DNA of 64,000 bases from Lamprobacter modestohalophilus (GCF_016583905.1 NZ_NRRY01000009.1:1-64000); one strand, 5' to 3'. Shown: positions 47,007 to 57,982, counted from the stretch's first letter. Translations and numbers: made by a program. The notes: generated by a model not told the origin, from the sequence alone.

Positions 47007-47051
47007 GATAGACACTTTGACTAAGGCGGCATGAGCGTTCACAGAAACCGC

Positions 47052-49658
47052 TTAAGCTGCGGATGCCCGCTCTTTCACCCAGCTGCCGACCAGGTCCAGT
47101 GCGGCGGGGATACCCGCAGGATCAGTACCACCGGCCTGCGCCATATCAGGTCTGCCACCGCCGCGTCCACCGACCTTCTCAGCGGCCGCCTTGACCAGGT
47201 CGCCAGCCTTGAACCGGGCGACAAGATCCTTGGTCACGCCGGCGATCAGGTTGACCTTACCGTCACTCTCAGTGGCGAGCAAGACGATCCCAGAGCCGAG
47301 CTTGTTCTTCAGCTGATCAAGCGTGTCGCGCAGTGACTTTGCATCGACACCATCGAGCCGCGCCGCGAGCACCTTCACCCCATCGATCTCGATCACCGCG
47401 TCGGTCAGCTCGCTGCCGGCCGCGCTCGCGAGCTTGGCCTTGATCTGCTCCAGCTCTTTCTCTAGCCGGCGCGAGCGCTCGACCAGCGAGGCAACCTTGT
47501 CGTCGGCGTCGGTCGCGGCACCCTTTACAAGGGCAGCGATGCGCGCCAGTCGCTCCTCTTCTTCCTCGACCCAGCTCAGCGCGACATCACCGGCAACCGC
47601 CTCGATGCGTCGAACACCGGCACTGATACCGGTCTCGGAGACGATCTTGAACAGCCCGATATCCCCGACCGCACGCACATGGGTGCCACCGCAGAGCTCG
47701 GTCGAGAAATCCCCCATCCGCAGCACCCGCACCTGCTCAGCGTATTTCTCGCCGAACAAGGCCATGGCCCCCGAGGCCTTGGCATCCTCGAGCCCCATGA
47801 TGCGGGTCTCGACCGTATGGTTCTCGCGCACCTCGCGATTCACCAGCCGCTCGATCTCGCGCAGTTGCTCGCGCGTCACGGGCTCGAAATGGGTGAAGTC
47901 GAAGCGCAGCCGCTCGGGCCCGACGAGCGAGCCGCGTTGCTGCACATGGTCGCCCAAGATCTGGCGCAATGCCGCATGCAACAGATGCGTCGCGGAGTGA
48001 TGGAGCGCGATCGCGCGCCGCCGTGCACGGTCGACGCGGGCATCGACGCGATCACCCACCGTCAGCTCGCCCTCGAGCAAGCGCCCAATATGGCAGATGA
48101 CCCCGCCCTGCTTCTGGGTATCCTGGACCTCGAAGCGCGCGGTCTCTGTGGTTAAGGTGCCGCGGTCGCCAACCTGGCCGCCGGACTCGGCATAGAACGG
48201 CGTCACGTCGAGCACCAGCAGTGCTTCTTGTCCAGCCTTGATGTGATCCTGCGGCTCACCATCCTGGTAGCAGATGATGACCGTGGCCTGATCGACAAGG
48301 CCCTCATAGCCGGTGAAATCGGTCTCACCCTCGATGTCGAGCTGAATCACAGCGCCAGCCCCGAACTGGCTGGCCGCCCGCGCGCGCTCCTTCTGCGCTG
48401 ACATGGCTCGCTCGAAACCGGCCATGTCGAGGGTCAGGGCGCGCTCACGGGCGATATCCGCAGTCAGATCAGCCGGGAAGCCATAGGTGTCGTACAGGCG
48501 GAAGACCGCCTCGCCGGGGATCTCGGTGCCTTCCAACTGGGCGGCGATCTCATCGAAGATCCGGAGCCCCTGCTCTAGGGTATCGGCGAAACGCTCCTCC
48601 TCGGTGCGCAAGACACGCTCGACATGGGCGCGCCGCTCACGCAGCTCTGGATAGGCATCGCCCATCTGTTCGACGAGCGGCTCGACTAGGCGCCAGAAGA
48701 ACGGCGCCGTCTGCCCCAACTGATAGCCGTGACGAATGGCCCGACGAATAATCCGCCGCTGCACATAGCCACGACCTTCGTTACCGGGCGTGACCCCATC
48801 GATGATCAGGAAGGCGGCCGAACGAATATGGTCGGCAATCACGCGTAGCGATTTGTTGCCGAGATCGGCACAGCCGGTGACCTCGGAGGCGGCGCGGATC
48901 AGCGCCTGAAAGAGGTCGATCTCGTAGTTGCTGTGCACGTCCTGCATCACTGCGGCCAGCCGCTCGAGCCCCATCCCGGTGTCGACCGAGGGGCGCGGCA
49001 ACGGATGCAGCTCGCCGTTGGCATCGCGATCGAACTGCATGAAAACCAGGTTCCAGATCTCGACGTAGCGATCGCCGTCTTCGTCTGGCGAGCCGGGCGG
49101 ACCGCCTGGGATCTCCGGGCCATGGTCGTAGAAGATCTCAGAGCAAGGGCCGCAGGGTCCGGTTTCGCCCATGGACCAGAAGTTGTCTTTCTCACCGCAG
49201 CGCGAGAAGCGCGCCGGGTCGGCGCCGATCTCGTCGAGCCAGATGCGGGCCGCTTCGTCGTCATCGGTGTAAACCGTGATCCAAAGCCGATCGGCCGGCA
49301 TCTCGAGCGTCTTGGTCAAGAGCTCCCAGGCAAAGCCGATCGCCTCGCGCTTGAAGTAGTCGCCGAAGCTGAAGTTGCCGAGCATCTCGAAGAAGGTGTG
49401 ATGGCGGGCGGTGTAGCCGACGTTCTCCAGATCATTGTGTTTACCGCCGGCGCGCACACAGCGCTGGGAGCTGACAGCCCGACTGTAGGAGCGCTTTTCG
49501 CGGCCGAGGAAGACGTCCTTGAACTGCACCATGCCGGCATTGGTAAACAGTAAGGTCGGGTCGTTCCCAGGCACCAGCGGGCTGCTCTCGACCGGGGTGT
49601 GGTCGCGCTCGGCGAAAAAATCGAGAAAGGCCTGACGAAGCTCGGCACTGCTCTTCAT
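47052..49658 (-). CDS. alaS: Alanyl-tRNA synthetase
   Basis: An 868-residue enzyme with all domains: the class II catalytic core, the editing domain with [12 protein letters not shown] and the zinc-binding CGGTH, and the C-terminal oligomerisation/C-Ala domain ending in the [15 protein letters not shown] motif. It charges tRNA-Ala and clears Ser/Gly mischarging. It lies 10 bases after recX on the minus strand, so recA-recX-alaS are probably co-transcribed. Confidence 0.97.
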   Translation of the reverse strand: MKSSAELRQAFLDFFAERDHTPVESSPLVPGNDPTLLFTNAGMVQFKDVFLGREKRSYSRAVSSQRCVRAGGKHNDLENVGYTARHHTFFEMLGNFSFGDYFKREAIGFAWELLTKTLEMPADRLWITVYTDDDEAARIWLDEIGADPARFSRCGEKDNFWSMGETGPCGPCSEIFYDHGPEIPGGPPGSPDEDGDRYVEIWNLVFMQFDRDANGELHPLPRPSVDTGMGLERLAAVMQDVHSNYEIDLFQALIRAASEVTGCADLGNKSLRVIADHIRSAAFLIIDGVTPGNEGRGYVQRRIIRRAIRHGYQLGQTAPFFWRLVEPLVEQMGDAYPELRERRAHVERVLRTEEERFADTLEQGLRIFDEIAAQLEGTEIPGEAVFRLYDTYGFPADLTADIARERALTLDMAGFERAMSAQKERARAASQFGAGAVIQLDIEGETDFTGYEGLVDQATVIICYQDGEPQDHIKAGQEALLVLDVTPFYAESGGQVGDRGTLTTETARFEVQDTQKQGGVICHIGRLLEGELTVGDRVDARVDRARRRAIALHHSATHLLHAALRQILGDHVQQRGSLVGPERLRFDFTHFEPVTREQLREIERLVNREVRENHTVETRIMGLEDAKASGAMALFGEKYAEQVRVLRMGDFSTELCGGTHVRAVGDIGLFKIVSETGISAGVRRIEAVAGDVALSWVEEEEERLARIAALVKGAATDADDKVASLVERSRRLEKELEQIKAKLASAAGSELTDAVIEIDGVKVLAARLDGVDAKSLRDTLDQLKNKLGSGIVLLATESDGKVNLIAGVTKDLVARFKAGDLVKAAAEKVGGRGGGRPDMAQAGGTDPAGIPAALDLVGSWVKERASAA

Positions 49659-49668
49659 AGATCGCTCT

Positions 49669-50178
49669 TCATTGTGGGCTCTGCATAGAGGGTGGGCTCT
49701 GAATAGAGGTCAGAAAACGGGCAATCAGGTGCGACGGGAAGCCACGATACTCGAGGAAGCGGGAGCGCTTGGCCAGCTCGCGGCGGTCGCTAATAGGCTC
49801 ATCGCCAAAACGCTTACGATAGGCCAGACGGAGGGACTCGACGAGACTCGCTTCTTCTTGATCCAGGTAAGGTTGAATCTGCTCGTCCGAAAGCCCCTTT
49901 TCGCGCAGCTCGAAGCGGATACGCACTGGACCGAAGCCCTTACCGAGCCGCTCGGCGACATAAGCGGCCATCAGCCGCTCTTCGCTGAGCAGGTCGTTAG
50001 TGACCAGCGCATCGAGCACAGTCTCGACTTCGGCCGCCGGATAGCCACGCTGGCGTAGCTTGCGCGCAAGCTCCAGGCGGCTGTGCTCGCGCGTGGTCAG
50101 CAGCTTGAGCGCGCGACTCTGGATCTCGTCGCGCAGCGCCCCCGCGGGCAGGGGCTCAGCCGGGGCCGGATCACCCAT
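49669..50178 (-). CDS. recX: RecX, regulator of RecA
   Basis: About 169 residues from ATG 50178, overlapping the end of recA by 8 bases; the longer frame reads only the antisense-like recA tail repeat. RecX motifs are clear: [53 protein letters not shown]. RecX binds RecA filaments and limits their growth. It is translationally coupled to recA. Confidence 0.94.
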   Translation of the reverse strand: MGDPAPAEPLPAGALRDEIQSRALKLLTTREHSRLELARKLRQRGYPAAEVETVLDALVTNDLLSEERLMAAYVAERLGKGFGPVRIRFELREKGLSDEQIQPYLDQEEASLVESLRLAYRKRFGDEPISDRRELAKRSRFLEYRGFPSHLIARFLTSIQSPPSMQSPQ

Positions 50179-51316
50179 CGGCGGCGACCTTAGCAGCCTT
50201 CGTCTCTTTGGTTTCCTTGGCCTCCTTGGTCTCCTTAGCCTCCTTAGCCTCCTTAGCCTCGCCAGCAGCACCGGCTGCCAACGGTTTTGCCGTTTCAGCC
50301 TCAGCCTCGGCCTGGGTCGGCTTCGGCTTTGGCAACAACGCCTCGCGGACCTTGGTATCGATCTCAGCGGCGAGATCCGGATTCTCTTTCAGGAAGTTGC
50401 GCACATTATCCTTGCCCTGCCCGATCCGATTGCCATCGTAGCTGTACCAGGCGCCGGACTTGTCGATGATGCCAGCACCGACCCCGAGATCGACCATCTC
50501 ACCCTCGCGCGAGATGCCCTCACCGTAGAGGATATCGAACAGGACCTCGCGGAACGGCGGCGCCACCTTGTTCTTGACCACCTTGACACGGGTCTCGTTG
50601 CCAACCACCTCGGCGCCGCGCTTGATCGAGCCGATCCGGCGGATATCCAGCCGCACCGACGCGTAGAACTTGAGTGCATTGCCGCCCGATGTGGTCTCCG
50701 GGGAACCGAACATGACGCCAATCTTCATCCGAATCTGGTTGATGAAGATGACGATGGCGTTCGAGCGTTTGATATTGGCGGTCAGCTTGCGCAACGCCTG
50801 CGACATCAGGCGCGCCTGCAGGCCGACATGCGAGTCGCCCATCTCACCCTCGATCTCGGCCTTCGGCGTCAGCGCTGCCACCGAGTCGATAACCACCATG
50901 TCGACCGCGCCAGAGCGCACCAGCATATCGGTGATCTCGAGTGCCTGCTCCCCCGTATCTGGCTGCGAGACCAGCAGTTCGTCCATATTCACGCCGAGCT
51001 TCTCGGCATAGGTCGGGTCGAGGGCATGCTCGGCGTCGACGAAGGCTGCCGTGCCGCCGGCACGCTGGGCCTCGGCCACCGCATGCAGCGTCAGGGTGGT
51101 CTTGCCTGAGGATTCAGGTCCGTAGATCTCGACCACACGCCCGCGCGGTAGGCCGCCGATCCCGAGCGCAATATCGAGACCCAAGGAGCCGGTCGACACA
51201 GCTTCGATGTTCGGGATAGCGCCGGCGTCGCCCATGCGCATCACTGAGCCCTTACCGAACTGCTTCTCGATCTGGCCTAACGCAGCCGCCAGCGCCTTCT
51301 TGCGATTTTCGTCCAT
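50171..51316 (-). CDS. recA: Recombinase RecA, with a Lys/Glu repeat tail
   Basis: A 381-residue homologous recombination and SOS coprotease protein. Walker [13 protein letters not shown], the [20 protein letters not shown] region and the [16 protein letters not shown] loop are standard. The C-terminus is odd: after the usual end, about 25 residues repeat KEA/KET units ([20 protein letters not shown]). In E. coli the C-terminal tail is acidic and dampens strand exchange; here it is mixed-charge and repeat-built. I found no CTGT-N8-ACAG LexA box upstream. Confidence 0.97.
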   Translation of the reverse strand: MDENRKKALAAALGQIEKQFGKGSVMRMGDAGAIPNIEAVSTGSLGLDIALGIGGLPRGRVVEIYGPESSGKTTLTLHAVAEAQRAGGTAAFVDAEHALDPTYAEKLGVNMDELLVSQPDTGEQALEITDMLVRSGAVDMVVIDSVAALTPKAEIEGEMGDSHVGLQARLMSQALRKLTANIKRSNAIVIFINQIRMKIGVMFGSPETTSGGNALKFYASVRLDIRRIGSIKRGAEVVGNETRVKVVKNKVAPPFREVLFDILYGEGISREGEMVDLGVGAGIIDKSGAWYSYDGNRIGQGKDNVRNFLKENPDLAAEIDTKVREALLPKPKPTQAEAEAETAKPLAAGAAGEAKEAKEAKETKEAKETKETKAAKVAADG

Positions 51317-51374
51317 TGGTCATCCCCCACCAGGTTAGAGACGCCGCCCTCGCTTGGTCGACGCGCTGTTTCGC

Positions 51375-51385
51375 GGGATTATCCC
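51375..51385. promoter_or_regulatory. 11-bp palindrome upstream of recA
   Basis: GGGATTATCCC lies 59 bases before the recA start. On the minus strand it includes GATAAT, a possible -10. It could be an operator or just part of the promoter. It is not a canonical LexA site. Confidence 0.3.
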
Positions 51386-51434
51386 ACAGTGCACCGGATG
51401 CCACACCCGCTGGAATCGGTGCTCAGGCCGATGC

Positions 51435-51983
51435 TCAAGCATGAGCCCAATCGGTGATGAGCACCCGCAGCGCGTGCGCGACCGACTGCCGGCGCACCTG
51501 GTCGCGATCGCCAGCAAACATCTGCGTCTCGGCCTTGACCTGGCCCGCTCGGGCCCAGCCGAAGCAGACCGTGCCGATCGGCTTCGCTGGCGTGCCACCG
51601 CCGGGACCGGCAATGCCGCTGACGGCGACGGCCAGGGTTGCCCGGCTGCGCGTCAGCGCGCCACACGCCATCTCGCGCACCACGGCCTCGCTGACCGCGC
51701 CCTGTTGCGCCAGGGTGTCGGCGCCAACGCCGAGCATCTCTTGCTTGGCGTCGTTGCTGTAGGTGACGAAGCCACGGTCGAGCCAGGCACTGCTGCCAGC
51801 AATATCAGTCATGCACTTGGCAATCCAGCCGCCGGTGCAAGATTCGGCGGTGACCAATCGATCGCCGCTCGCTTGCAAACAGCGGCCAAGCTCAGCGGCC
51901 AGGCCATCAAGATCCATGCTCATCAGGTCGCTCATCAGGTCGCTCATGATGTCACTCATCGGGTCACTCATCAGGTCACCCAA
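51435..51983 (-). CDS. pncC: CinA C-terminal-domain protein, nicotinamide-nucleotide amidohydrolase type
   Basis: A 182-residue stand-alone CinA C-terminal domain, as E. coli PncC/YgaD, which deamidates NMN in pyridine nucleotide recycling. VTAESCTGGWIAK and VSGIAGPGGGTPAKPIGTV are the defining motifs. The N-terminus is encoded by a 12-bp tandem repeat (MSDL units), giving at least six possible ATG starts. The functional core begins near DLDGLAAELG. It is upstream of recA, as in many gammaproteobacteria. Confidence 0.92.
   Translation of the reverse strand: MGDLMSDPMSDIMSDLMSDLMSMDLDGLAAELGRCLQASGDRLVTAESCTGGWIAKCMTDIAGSSAWLDRGFVTYSNDAKQEMLGVGADTLAQQGAVSEAVVREMACGALTRSRATLAVAVSGIAGPGGGTPAKPIGTVCFGWARAGQVKAETQMFAGDRDQVRRQSVAHALRVLITDWAHA
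51921..51980. repeat. 12-bp tandem repeat, five units, at the 5' end of the cinA/pncC gene
   Basis: CATCAGGTCGCT and close variants repeat five times. On the coding strand each unit is ATG-Ser-Asp-Leu-like, so every unit carries a start codon in the gene's frame. Confidence 0.9.
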
Positions 51984-52082
51984 TCAGATCACGCATCAGG
52001 TCCCTCATTTGTCGCTGCAAGATTTAACACCACTCTTTAGGATGCGGGGCAGTCAGCCCCCTAAACAAGCTAGGAGTCAATC

Positions 52083-52364
52083 ATGTCCGAAGAATCGATC
52101 CTCTGCGAGCACAACCCACCGCCGGCCAAGCTCGAGGTCCTCGGCATCGAGGGCTGGCCAGTCTGGAAGAAGGAGCCATCCTCGTTCGACTGGACCTATC
52201 ACCAGCGCGAGACCTGCTATGTCGTTCGCGGCACCTTCAGTGTGACGCCCGAGGGTGGCGAGCCCGAGCACTTCAAGCGCGGCGACCTGATCACCTTCCC
52301 CGCGGGGATGAGCTGCCGTTGGGAGATCACCGCCCCGGTCGAGAAACACTATCGGCTCGATTGA
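52083..52364 (+). CDS. Cupin-domain protein (DUF861/cupin_3 type)
   Basis: A 93-residue single cupin barrel: WTYHQRETCYVVRG, TPEGGEPEHFKRGDLITFPAG and CRWEITAPVEKHYRLD match the small cupin_3 family. Members bind a metal or a small ligand; functions vary. The start has a strong TAGGAG site 6 bases upstream. It is divergent from cinA and probably monocistronic. Degenerate GACTGATCGAG repeats follow the stop (about 52375-52430). Confidence 0.88.
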   Translation: MSEESILCEHNPPPAKLEVLGIEGWPVWKKEPSSFDWTYHQRETCYVVRGTFSVTPEGGEPEHFKRGDLITFPAGMSCRWEITAPVEKHYRLD

Positions 52365-52438
52365 GTGTGCCTGATTTCGAGACGACTGATCGAGGCGACT
52401 GATCGAGACGCCTGACTTCGAGTCTGTCTGGGGGACGG

Positions 52439-53221
52439 CTAATCGCTCATGCTGCCGGTTTGATAGCCGGCCAGGTCCATGGTGACATACCGGAAGCCGA
52501 AGCGCTGAATGCCCTCGATGACCGTCGCCGCATCGGTAAGCAGTCGCTCGCGCTGCACCGGTGCCACCTCGATGCGGGCAAGCTCGCCATGGCAGCGAAC
52601 CCGCACCCAGGTGTAGCCCAGCTCGAGCAGAAAGCGCTCGGCCTCCTCGATGCGCTGCAGCTGCTCCATCGTAAACCGAACATTGAACCCGATGCGGGTC
52701 AGCAGGCAGGCGTTAGTCGGCTTATACCAGGTTGGCAGGTCCATCTCGCGGGCGATCTGCCGTACCGCGGCCTTGTCGATACCGAGCTCGATAAACGGGC
52801 TGCGAATGCCGAGCTCCCGTAAGGCGCGCAAACCGGGACGCTGCTCATCGGCGTCATCGGTGTTGCTGCCATCGACTAGGCCGGAAAAGCCGAAGTCGAC
52901 CGCGCTCTGCAAGAGCTGCGTATACATCGAACGCTTACATCGATAGCAGCGATCAGTCGGGTTGACCTCCATACCAGCCGGCATCGGCATCTCGACCAGC
53001 TCATGACGAACATCGAGCCTGGCGGCCAGCGCCACCGCATCGCCGATCTCTTGCCGCACCATATAAGGGGTGACCGCGGTTAGCGCGATCACCTGCTCAC
53101 GACCAAGATGCTTGCGCAACAGCGCAAGCAGTAAGGTGCTGTCGGCACCTCCCGAGAAGGCAACTGCCGCCATCCCCAGCGCCTCGACCCGCTCGATCAG
53201 TGCACCATGGCCATGCTCCAT
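52439..53221 (-). CDS. larE: ATP-dependent sacrificial sulfur transferase LarE
   Basis: About 260 residues from ATG 53221, with a GGGAGGAG site; the frame to 53461 has no support. It is a PP-loop enzyme (AFSGGADSTLLLA) that supplies sulfur for the nickel-pincer cofactor of lactate racemase-type enzymes. WYKPTNACLLTRI carries Cys172 at the place of the sulfur-donor cysteine. A further RCYRC pair (92, 95) may, with Cys172, form the three-cysteine set of iron-sulfur LarE forms. LarB, LarC and LarA are not in the window. Confidence 0.9.
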   Translation of the reverse strand: MEHGHGALIERVEALGMAAVAFSGGADSTLLLALLRKHLGREQVIALTAVTPYMVRQEIGDAVALAARLDVRHELVEMPMPAGMEVNPTDRCYRCKRSMYTQLLQSAVDFGFSGLVDGSNTDDADEQRPGLRALRELGIRSPFIELGIDKAAVRQIAREMDLPTWYKPTNACLLTRIGFNVRFTMEQLQRIEEAERFLLELGYTWVRVRCHGELARIEVAPVQRERLLTDAATVIEGIQRFGFRYVTMDLAGYQTGSMSD

Positions 53222-53512
53222 CGTGCTCCTCCCTCTCCAATGCGTTTGAGTGCTTGTCCGTCGGCCCAGACTCATTGGCCTGGACTCGTTCTCTGTCGGA
53301 CGCGGCCGGGAGTATACGCTGGGCGTCCCTTCAGTCACAGTCCAGCGCTGATTTGGCAGATCGACCGGAGACAGGTCACAATGGCTGGAGCCGGACCGAT
53401 CTGCATCGGACCACCGGCCCAAGACAGACCAGCTCACCATCGCTGGGCTCACAATACACAATAGACCGATGCCGCCGCCTAGGGCTCGGCTCCGAGGGGA
53501 GATTTCCTAAAA
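53222..53512. other. Divergent control region between larE and the DUF302 gene
   Basis: No gene is seen; frames that run through it are shadows of neighbours. It should contain both promoters, but I found no good -35/-10 pair. Confidence 0.4.
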
Positions 53513-54037
53513 ATGCGTTCCAAGTCGTTGCTGAAACAGTCGTTGCTGAAACTGCCATTGCTCACGTCCTTTCTTGCCTGCTTCCTCGCGCTGACCACCA
53601 TCACCGCGAGCGCTCAGACGATCAGCATCTCAGACACTGTGCTGAAGATGCCGCTGGCCGAGGATGTGTCGATGGACGATGCCGTCGACTCGATGAAACT
53701 TCGCGCCAATGCGTTGAACTTCAAATTGGTCGCAGAACTGCCACTCTCCAAAGAACTGGAGGCGATGGGCGTCGAGTCTGGACGCATCGGCATCTACCAG
53801 TTCTGCGATGCCCGTATCGCCAACGAAATGCTGCAGTTCAACCCGGACTTCGCCGCTTACCTGCCCTGCCGCATCGCGCTGATCGAAGACACCAACGGCA
53901 AGGCCTGGCTGGTGACGCTGGATCTCGGCAAGATCATCCCGGGCGCCAATCTGCCGCCGGAGCTGATGGAAAAGGCCGAGCTGGTGCGTGACAATATCGA
54001 GTCGATCATGACCGCAGGCGCCAACGGCGACCTATAA
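53513..54037 (+). CDS. Exported DUF302-domain protein
   Basis: A 174-residue protein with a cleavable signal peptide (about 1-34, ending in ASAQ) built partly from a 15-bp repeat (SLLK twice). The mature part matches DUF302 (TT1751-like): AVDSMKLRANALNFKLVAEL, IGIYQFCDARIANEML and LPCRIALIEDTNGKAWLVT. Function is unknown; members are often in sulfur-oxidiser and metal-stress contexts. Periplasmic location is predicted. Convergent with the MFS gene. Confidence 0.85.
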   Translation: MRSKSLLKQSLLKLPLLTSFLACFLALTTITASAQTISISDTVLKMPLAEDVSMDDAVDSMKLRANALNFKLVAELPLSKELEAMGVESGRIGIYQFCDARIANEMLQFNPDFAAYLPCRIALIEDTNGKAWLVTLDLGKIIPGANLPPELMEKAELVRDNIESIMTAGANGDL

Positions 54038-54042
54038 ACCGA

Positions 54043-55207
54043 TCAGCATCCAGCTGGTACCGAGCCTCGGCACTTGCTGGATGCGGCGGCGACGAAGCCG
54101 AGCGCCGCAAACCCTGCCGCGACGCTGTAGGTCCAGCTGGCACCAACGGCTGACCAGAGCAGTCCACTGGTCAGACTACCGAGCGCCCCGCCGACACCAA
54201 AGCTGATGCTGTTATAGAGGGCTTGGCCGCGGGCCTGGGTCAGGCCCGGGAAATAGCGGTGCGTCAGGTGGATAGCCGAGGCGTGAAAGACGCCAAAGCT
54301 GGCGGCATGGAGCGACTGAGCGGCAATCTGCAACGCCACGATGTCGACGAACAGACCAATCAGCAGCCAGCGCAGCACCGCGAGCGCCAGACTCCATAAG
54401 ATCAGCGCGCGCACTGAACCGCTCCAACAACCGGTGCATCCGCAAGAAGACCAACACCTCGATGACCACACCGAAGGCCCAGAGCGCGCCGACGGCACTG
54501 TCTGAATAGCCTTCAGCCTCGAGATAGATCGAATAGAAGGCGTAATAGGCCCCGTGGCTCGCCTGCATCAACAGGCAAGCGGCGAGAAAGAACAGCACCT
54601 CGCGCTGCCCTAACAGGCGCCACAAGGAAAGCTGCTCAGCGGCGACATGGGCATGTGGGCAATCCGGCACCAGCATGACACTGAGCAGGATGCCGCCGAA
54701 CAGCAGCAGCACCGCGATGGGAACTACGCCGGAGCCTGCCTGCTGCTGCCACCAGCCAACCGCCAGTACCACCAGAATAAAGCCGATGCTGCCCCAGACC
54801 CGCACCTGCGCGTAACGACTGACCCGCGTGCCGAGGTGGTTGAAGGTCACGGCCTCGATGAGCGGCAGTGGCCCATTCCAGAAGAAGCTCCAGATCGCCA
54901 TGGTCAGCGCCATGGGCCAAAAGCCCTCGGCCCAGAACACCGCAGTGAAGCTCAGGAGGGCGAGGAGCGCGCCGAGGCGCACGATGAGCATGCGCTGACC
55001 ACGCCAATCGGCCAGCGTGCCGAAGAGGTTGGGAGCGACAATCTTGGTGCCCATCAAGATCGCCATGAGCACGCCGATGGCAACCGGCTCAAACCCGCGA
55101 TCGCGCAGATAGGGGCCCCAGAACGGCACTAGGGCGCCGAGTGAGGCGAAATGGAAGAAGTAGTAGCTCGACAGACGCGCGTAAGGCATCGGCTCAGCCA
55201 GACGCAA
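54043..55207 (-). pseudogene. MFS transporter (HcaT-like) broken by a frameshift in a GC tract
   Basis: The first 265 residues (from ATG 55207) read as a major facilitator of the MFS_1-like/HcaT group: YARLSSYYFFHFASLGALVP, then GFEPVAIGVLMAILMGTKIV. After LLERFSARAD the frame turns to nonsense. The correct continuation (RALILWSLALAVLRWLLIGL to the end) is in another frame down to 54043. Adding one GC pair to the (GC)4 tract at 54405-54412 restores a protein of about 388 residues, the family's normal length. It lies 8 bases after aroC, a common pairing. It may be a true mutation, a phase-variable switch or a sequencing error. Confidence 0.85.
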
Positions 55208-55215
55208 AGGCCGGT

Positions 55216-56331
55216 TTATGGCGCTTGCGCGGGGATGGGTGCCAGCGGGGGAACCACTTGGGCATTCTGTGCGCGATGCCGCAGCAGATGGTCGGCCAGC
55301 ACCAAAGCCAGCATCGCCTCTGCAATCGGCGTCGCGCGAATACCGACGCAGGGATCATGTCGACCCTTGGTGATGACCTCAGTCGCGGCGCCGGTGATGT
55401 CGACCGTGCGACCCGCTAGGCGGATGCTCGAGGTCGGCTTCAGGGCGAGGCGAGCGACGATGTCTTGTCCTGTGGAGATACCGCCGAGCACACCGCCGGC
55501 GTTGTTGGAGAGGAAACCCGCTGGGGTCATCTCGTCGCGATGCTCGGTGCCGTGCTGAGCAATACTCGCGAAACCGGCGCCGATCTCGACCCCTTTGACG
55601 GCATTGATGCTCATCAGCGCGTGGGCGATGTCGGCATCGAGGCGGTCAAAGATCGGCTCGCCCAGGCCTGGCGGCAGGCCGGTGGCAATGACGCTGACCT
55701 CGGCGCCGATCGAATCGCCGGACTTTCTCAGCTCGTCCATGTAGGCCTCGAGCTGCGCAACCTCAGCTGCTCCACCGCAGAAGAACGGATTCTGCTCGAC
55801 CTGCTCCCAGGAGAAGGCCGCATCCCCTGGCACCGGCAGCTTGATCGGCCCGAGCTGCGAGAGAAACCCGCGCACCTCGATCTGCGCCAAGCGCCGCAAT
55901 GCGACCTTGGCAACCCCACCGGCGGCGACGCGGATCGCGGTCTCGCGCGCTGATGAGCGCCCGCCACCGCGATAGTCGCGGCGACCGTATTTCATGGTGT
56001 AGCTGTAATCGGCATGACCCGGCCGAAACTGCGCCGCGATCTCGGAGTAGTCCTTGGAGCGCTGGTCCTGGTTCTCGATCAGCAAGCCGATCGGCGCCCC
56101 GGTGGTCTCGCCCTCGAACACGCCCGAGAGGATACGCACCTGATCCGACTCACGCCGCTGCGTGGTATGGCGCGACTTGCCGGGTGCGCGACGGTCCAGA
56201 TCGCCTTGCAGATCGGCCTCGCTCAGCGGCAGCCCAGGTGGACAGCCATCGACGATGCCGCCGATCGCCGGGCCGTGGCTCTCGCCGAAACTGGTGACGA
56301 CGAACGAGCGCCCGAAGCTATTGCCTGACAC
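55216..56331 (-). CDS. aroC: Chorismate synthase
   Basis: A 371-residue FMN-dependent lyase, the last shikimate step to chorismate. The three signatures are present: [18 protein letters not shown] at the start, [19 protein letters not shown] in the middle and [17 protein letters not shown] near the end. Full length. It is co-oriented with the frameshifted MFS gene immediately downstream. Confidence 0.97.
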   Translation of the reverse strand: MSGNSFGRSFVVTSFGESHGPAIGGIVDGCPPGLPLSEADLQGDLDRRAPGKSRHTTQRRESDQVRILSGVFEGETTGAPIGLLIENQDQRSKDYSEIAAQFRPGHADYSYTMKYGRRDYRGGGRSSARETAIRVAAGGVAKVALRRLAQIEVRGFLSQLGPIKLPVPGDAAFSWEQVEQNPFFCGGAAEVAQLEAYMDELRKSGDSIGAEVSVIATGLPPGLGEPIFDRLDADIAHALMSINAVKGVEIGAGFASIAQHGTEHRDEMTPAGFLSNNAGGVLGGISTGQDIVARLALKPTSSIRLAGRTVDITGAATEVITKGRHDPCVGIRATPIAEAMLALVLADHLLRHRAQNAQVVPPLAPIPAQAP

Positions 56332-56354
56332 GGTGATCGACTGCCAATCGTTGA

Positions 56355-57731
56355 TTAATAAGCTGGAGGGGCAACCATGTCCTGGTCGGTGAGCCAGGCA
56401 TTGCCCTTGGCCAAGACATCACGGGACAGGGTACTGGTGGCCTGATGCAGCCTGATACCGTTGAGGATGTAGTCATAACGCGCAGAGAGATAGTTGAACT
56501 CAGCCTCGAAGAGGTTTCGCTGGGCGTTCAGGACGTCAACCTGGGTACGGGTGCCGACCTCGAGCCCAGCCTCGGTCGATTCCAACGAGCTACGCGCTGA
56601 GACGATCGCCGCTTGCCGCGCCTTGACATCGCTGATGCTCGAGAGGATGCCGCGAAAGGCGTCTTTGACCTGGTTGGCCACCGCACGGCGTTGCTGGTCG
56701 AGCCGATCTTGCGCGGCGCGAAACTGATGTCCCGCTTGGCGGGTCGATGAGGCGACCGCCCCACCCTGGTAAATCGGGATATTGACGTTGAGGCCGATGA
56801 AGCCGGAGTCGGTGTCGGTGCCAAACTCTTGGCCGGTGCGCGACAGGTCATATCCGGCCTGCATGTCTACGCTTGGATAGTAGCCCGAACGCTGGATCTC
56901 GATGTTTTTGCGCGCCGCTTCGGCGGCCGCCTTGGCTGCTGCGATGTCGAAGTTGTTGGCCAACGCGGTCTCAGCCCAAATGTTGATATCGTTGGGCTCG
57001 GGCGGCGATAGGGGCAGGCGGTCACCGAGCCTCGCCAACGGCACCTGAATCGGACCAACGATGCGGCGTAGGGCCTCCCAGGCGTTGTTCAGATCATTCT
57101 CGGCCGTGATCAGGTTGGCACGCGAGCGGTCGAATGCAGCTTGGTTATCGTTGACGTCGGTGATCGCGACGAGCCCCACTTCAAAGCGTTGTTTGGACTG
57201 CTCCAACTGGCGCTCGTCGGCGGCGACCAGGGCCTCTTGTACTCGCACCAGATCAGAGGCCCTGAGGACGGCGAAGTAGGCATCCGTGGTGCGCACCATA
57301 AGATCGATCTCGGCGCTCTGATACTGAGCCTCGGCTTGGGCGATGGTGTCGTCGGACTGGCTCAGGCGCATCCAATCGCCGCGGTTATAAACCGATTGCG
57401 AGACAACAGCCGAGAGATTACTGCGATCGAAGGTGTCGTTACGGGTGAAGCTGCCCTGCGTTGGATTGCTACCCCGCGACTCGACGTTGTTGTAATCGAC
57501 GCTACCGCTGATGCCGAAATTCGGCAACAAGAGCGCCTTCGCCTGCGGCTTGACCTCACGTGTCGCATAGAAATTTTGCTCGGCCTCGCGTAATGACGGA
57601 TCACTGCTGACCGCGAGATCGTAGATCTGTAACAGATCTTCGGCCTCGGCCTGCGTGGCCAGTAGGAGCGCTGGGAGCGCGAGCGTGCAGAGCAACGCGA
57701 GCGGGCTTGGAGCCCTGCGGAGCGATTTCAT
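56355..57731 (-). CDS. tolC: TolC-family outer-membrane channel protein
   Basis: A 458-residue protein with signal peptide (to about residue 30, TQAEA) and two OEP repeats rich in helical coiled coil ([56 protein letters not shown]). It is the outer-membrane tunnel of tripartite exporters. It is divergent from an ABC exporter, hinting at joint action, but no membrane-fusion protein gene lies here. Its promoter is proposed at 57804-57833. Confidence 0.93.
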   Translation of the reverse strand: MKSLRRAPSPLALLCTLALPALLLATQAEAEDLLQIYDLAVSSDPSLREAEQNFYATREVKPQAKALLLPNFGISGSVDYNNVESRGSNPTQGSFTRNDTFDRSNLSAVVSQSVYNRGDWMRLSQSDDTIAQAEAQYQSAEIDLMVRTTDAYFAVLRASDLVRVQEALVAADERQLEQSKQRFEVGLVAITDVNDNQAAFDRSRANLITAENDLNNAWEALRRIVGPIQVPLARLGDRLPLSPPEPNDINIWAETALANNFDIAAAKAAAEAARKNIEIQRSGYYPSVDMQAGYDLSRTGQEFGTDTDSGFIGLNVNIPIYQGGAVASSTRQAGHQFRAAQDRLDQQRRAVANQVKDAFRGILSSISDVKARQAAIVSARSSLESTEAGLEVGTRTQVDVLNAQRNLFEAEFNYLSARYDYILNGIRLHQATSTLSRDVLAKGNAWLTDQDMVAPPAY

Positions 57732-57803
57732 TCTTATCTCCGGTCATTTCCGTTGGAGAGGAGGCGCGACCTCAGGGAGCTTGATCAGCCGCACGATGGC
57801 GCG

Positions 57804-57833
57804 AGTATAGGCGAGCGCCCCAATCGGCCACAA
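57804..57833 (-). promoter_or_regulatory. Possible sigma70 promoter of tolC
   Basis: On the minus strand, -10 TATACT (57804-57809) and -35-like TTGTGG (57828-57833) with 18-base spacing, about 70 bases before the tolC start. Confidence 0.5.
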
Positions 57834-57982
57834 TGTCAGGAAATACCTGAACACTAAATTGACAACCGTCAGCACCGAGCACGAGCGCGCGAGAAGTGAC
57901 GGCAAGCCCCCATGTCGTGATCATGCGAATCAGCCTACCATCCCCGTCACGCAATCGCAGCGCAGATGCGGATTCAAGACAG

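Noticed and set aside
51317..51434. LexA (SOS) box upstream of recA
   Set aside because: CTGT and ACAG are present around 51366-51389 but are separated by 16 bases, not the canonical 8.
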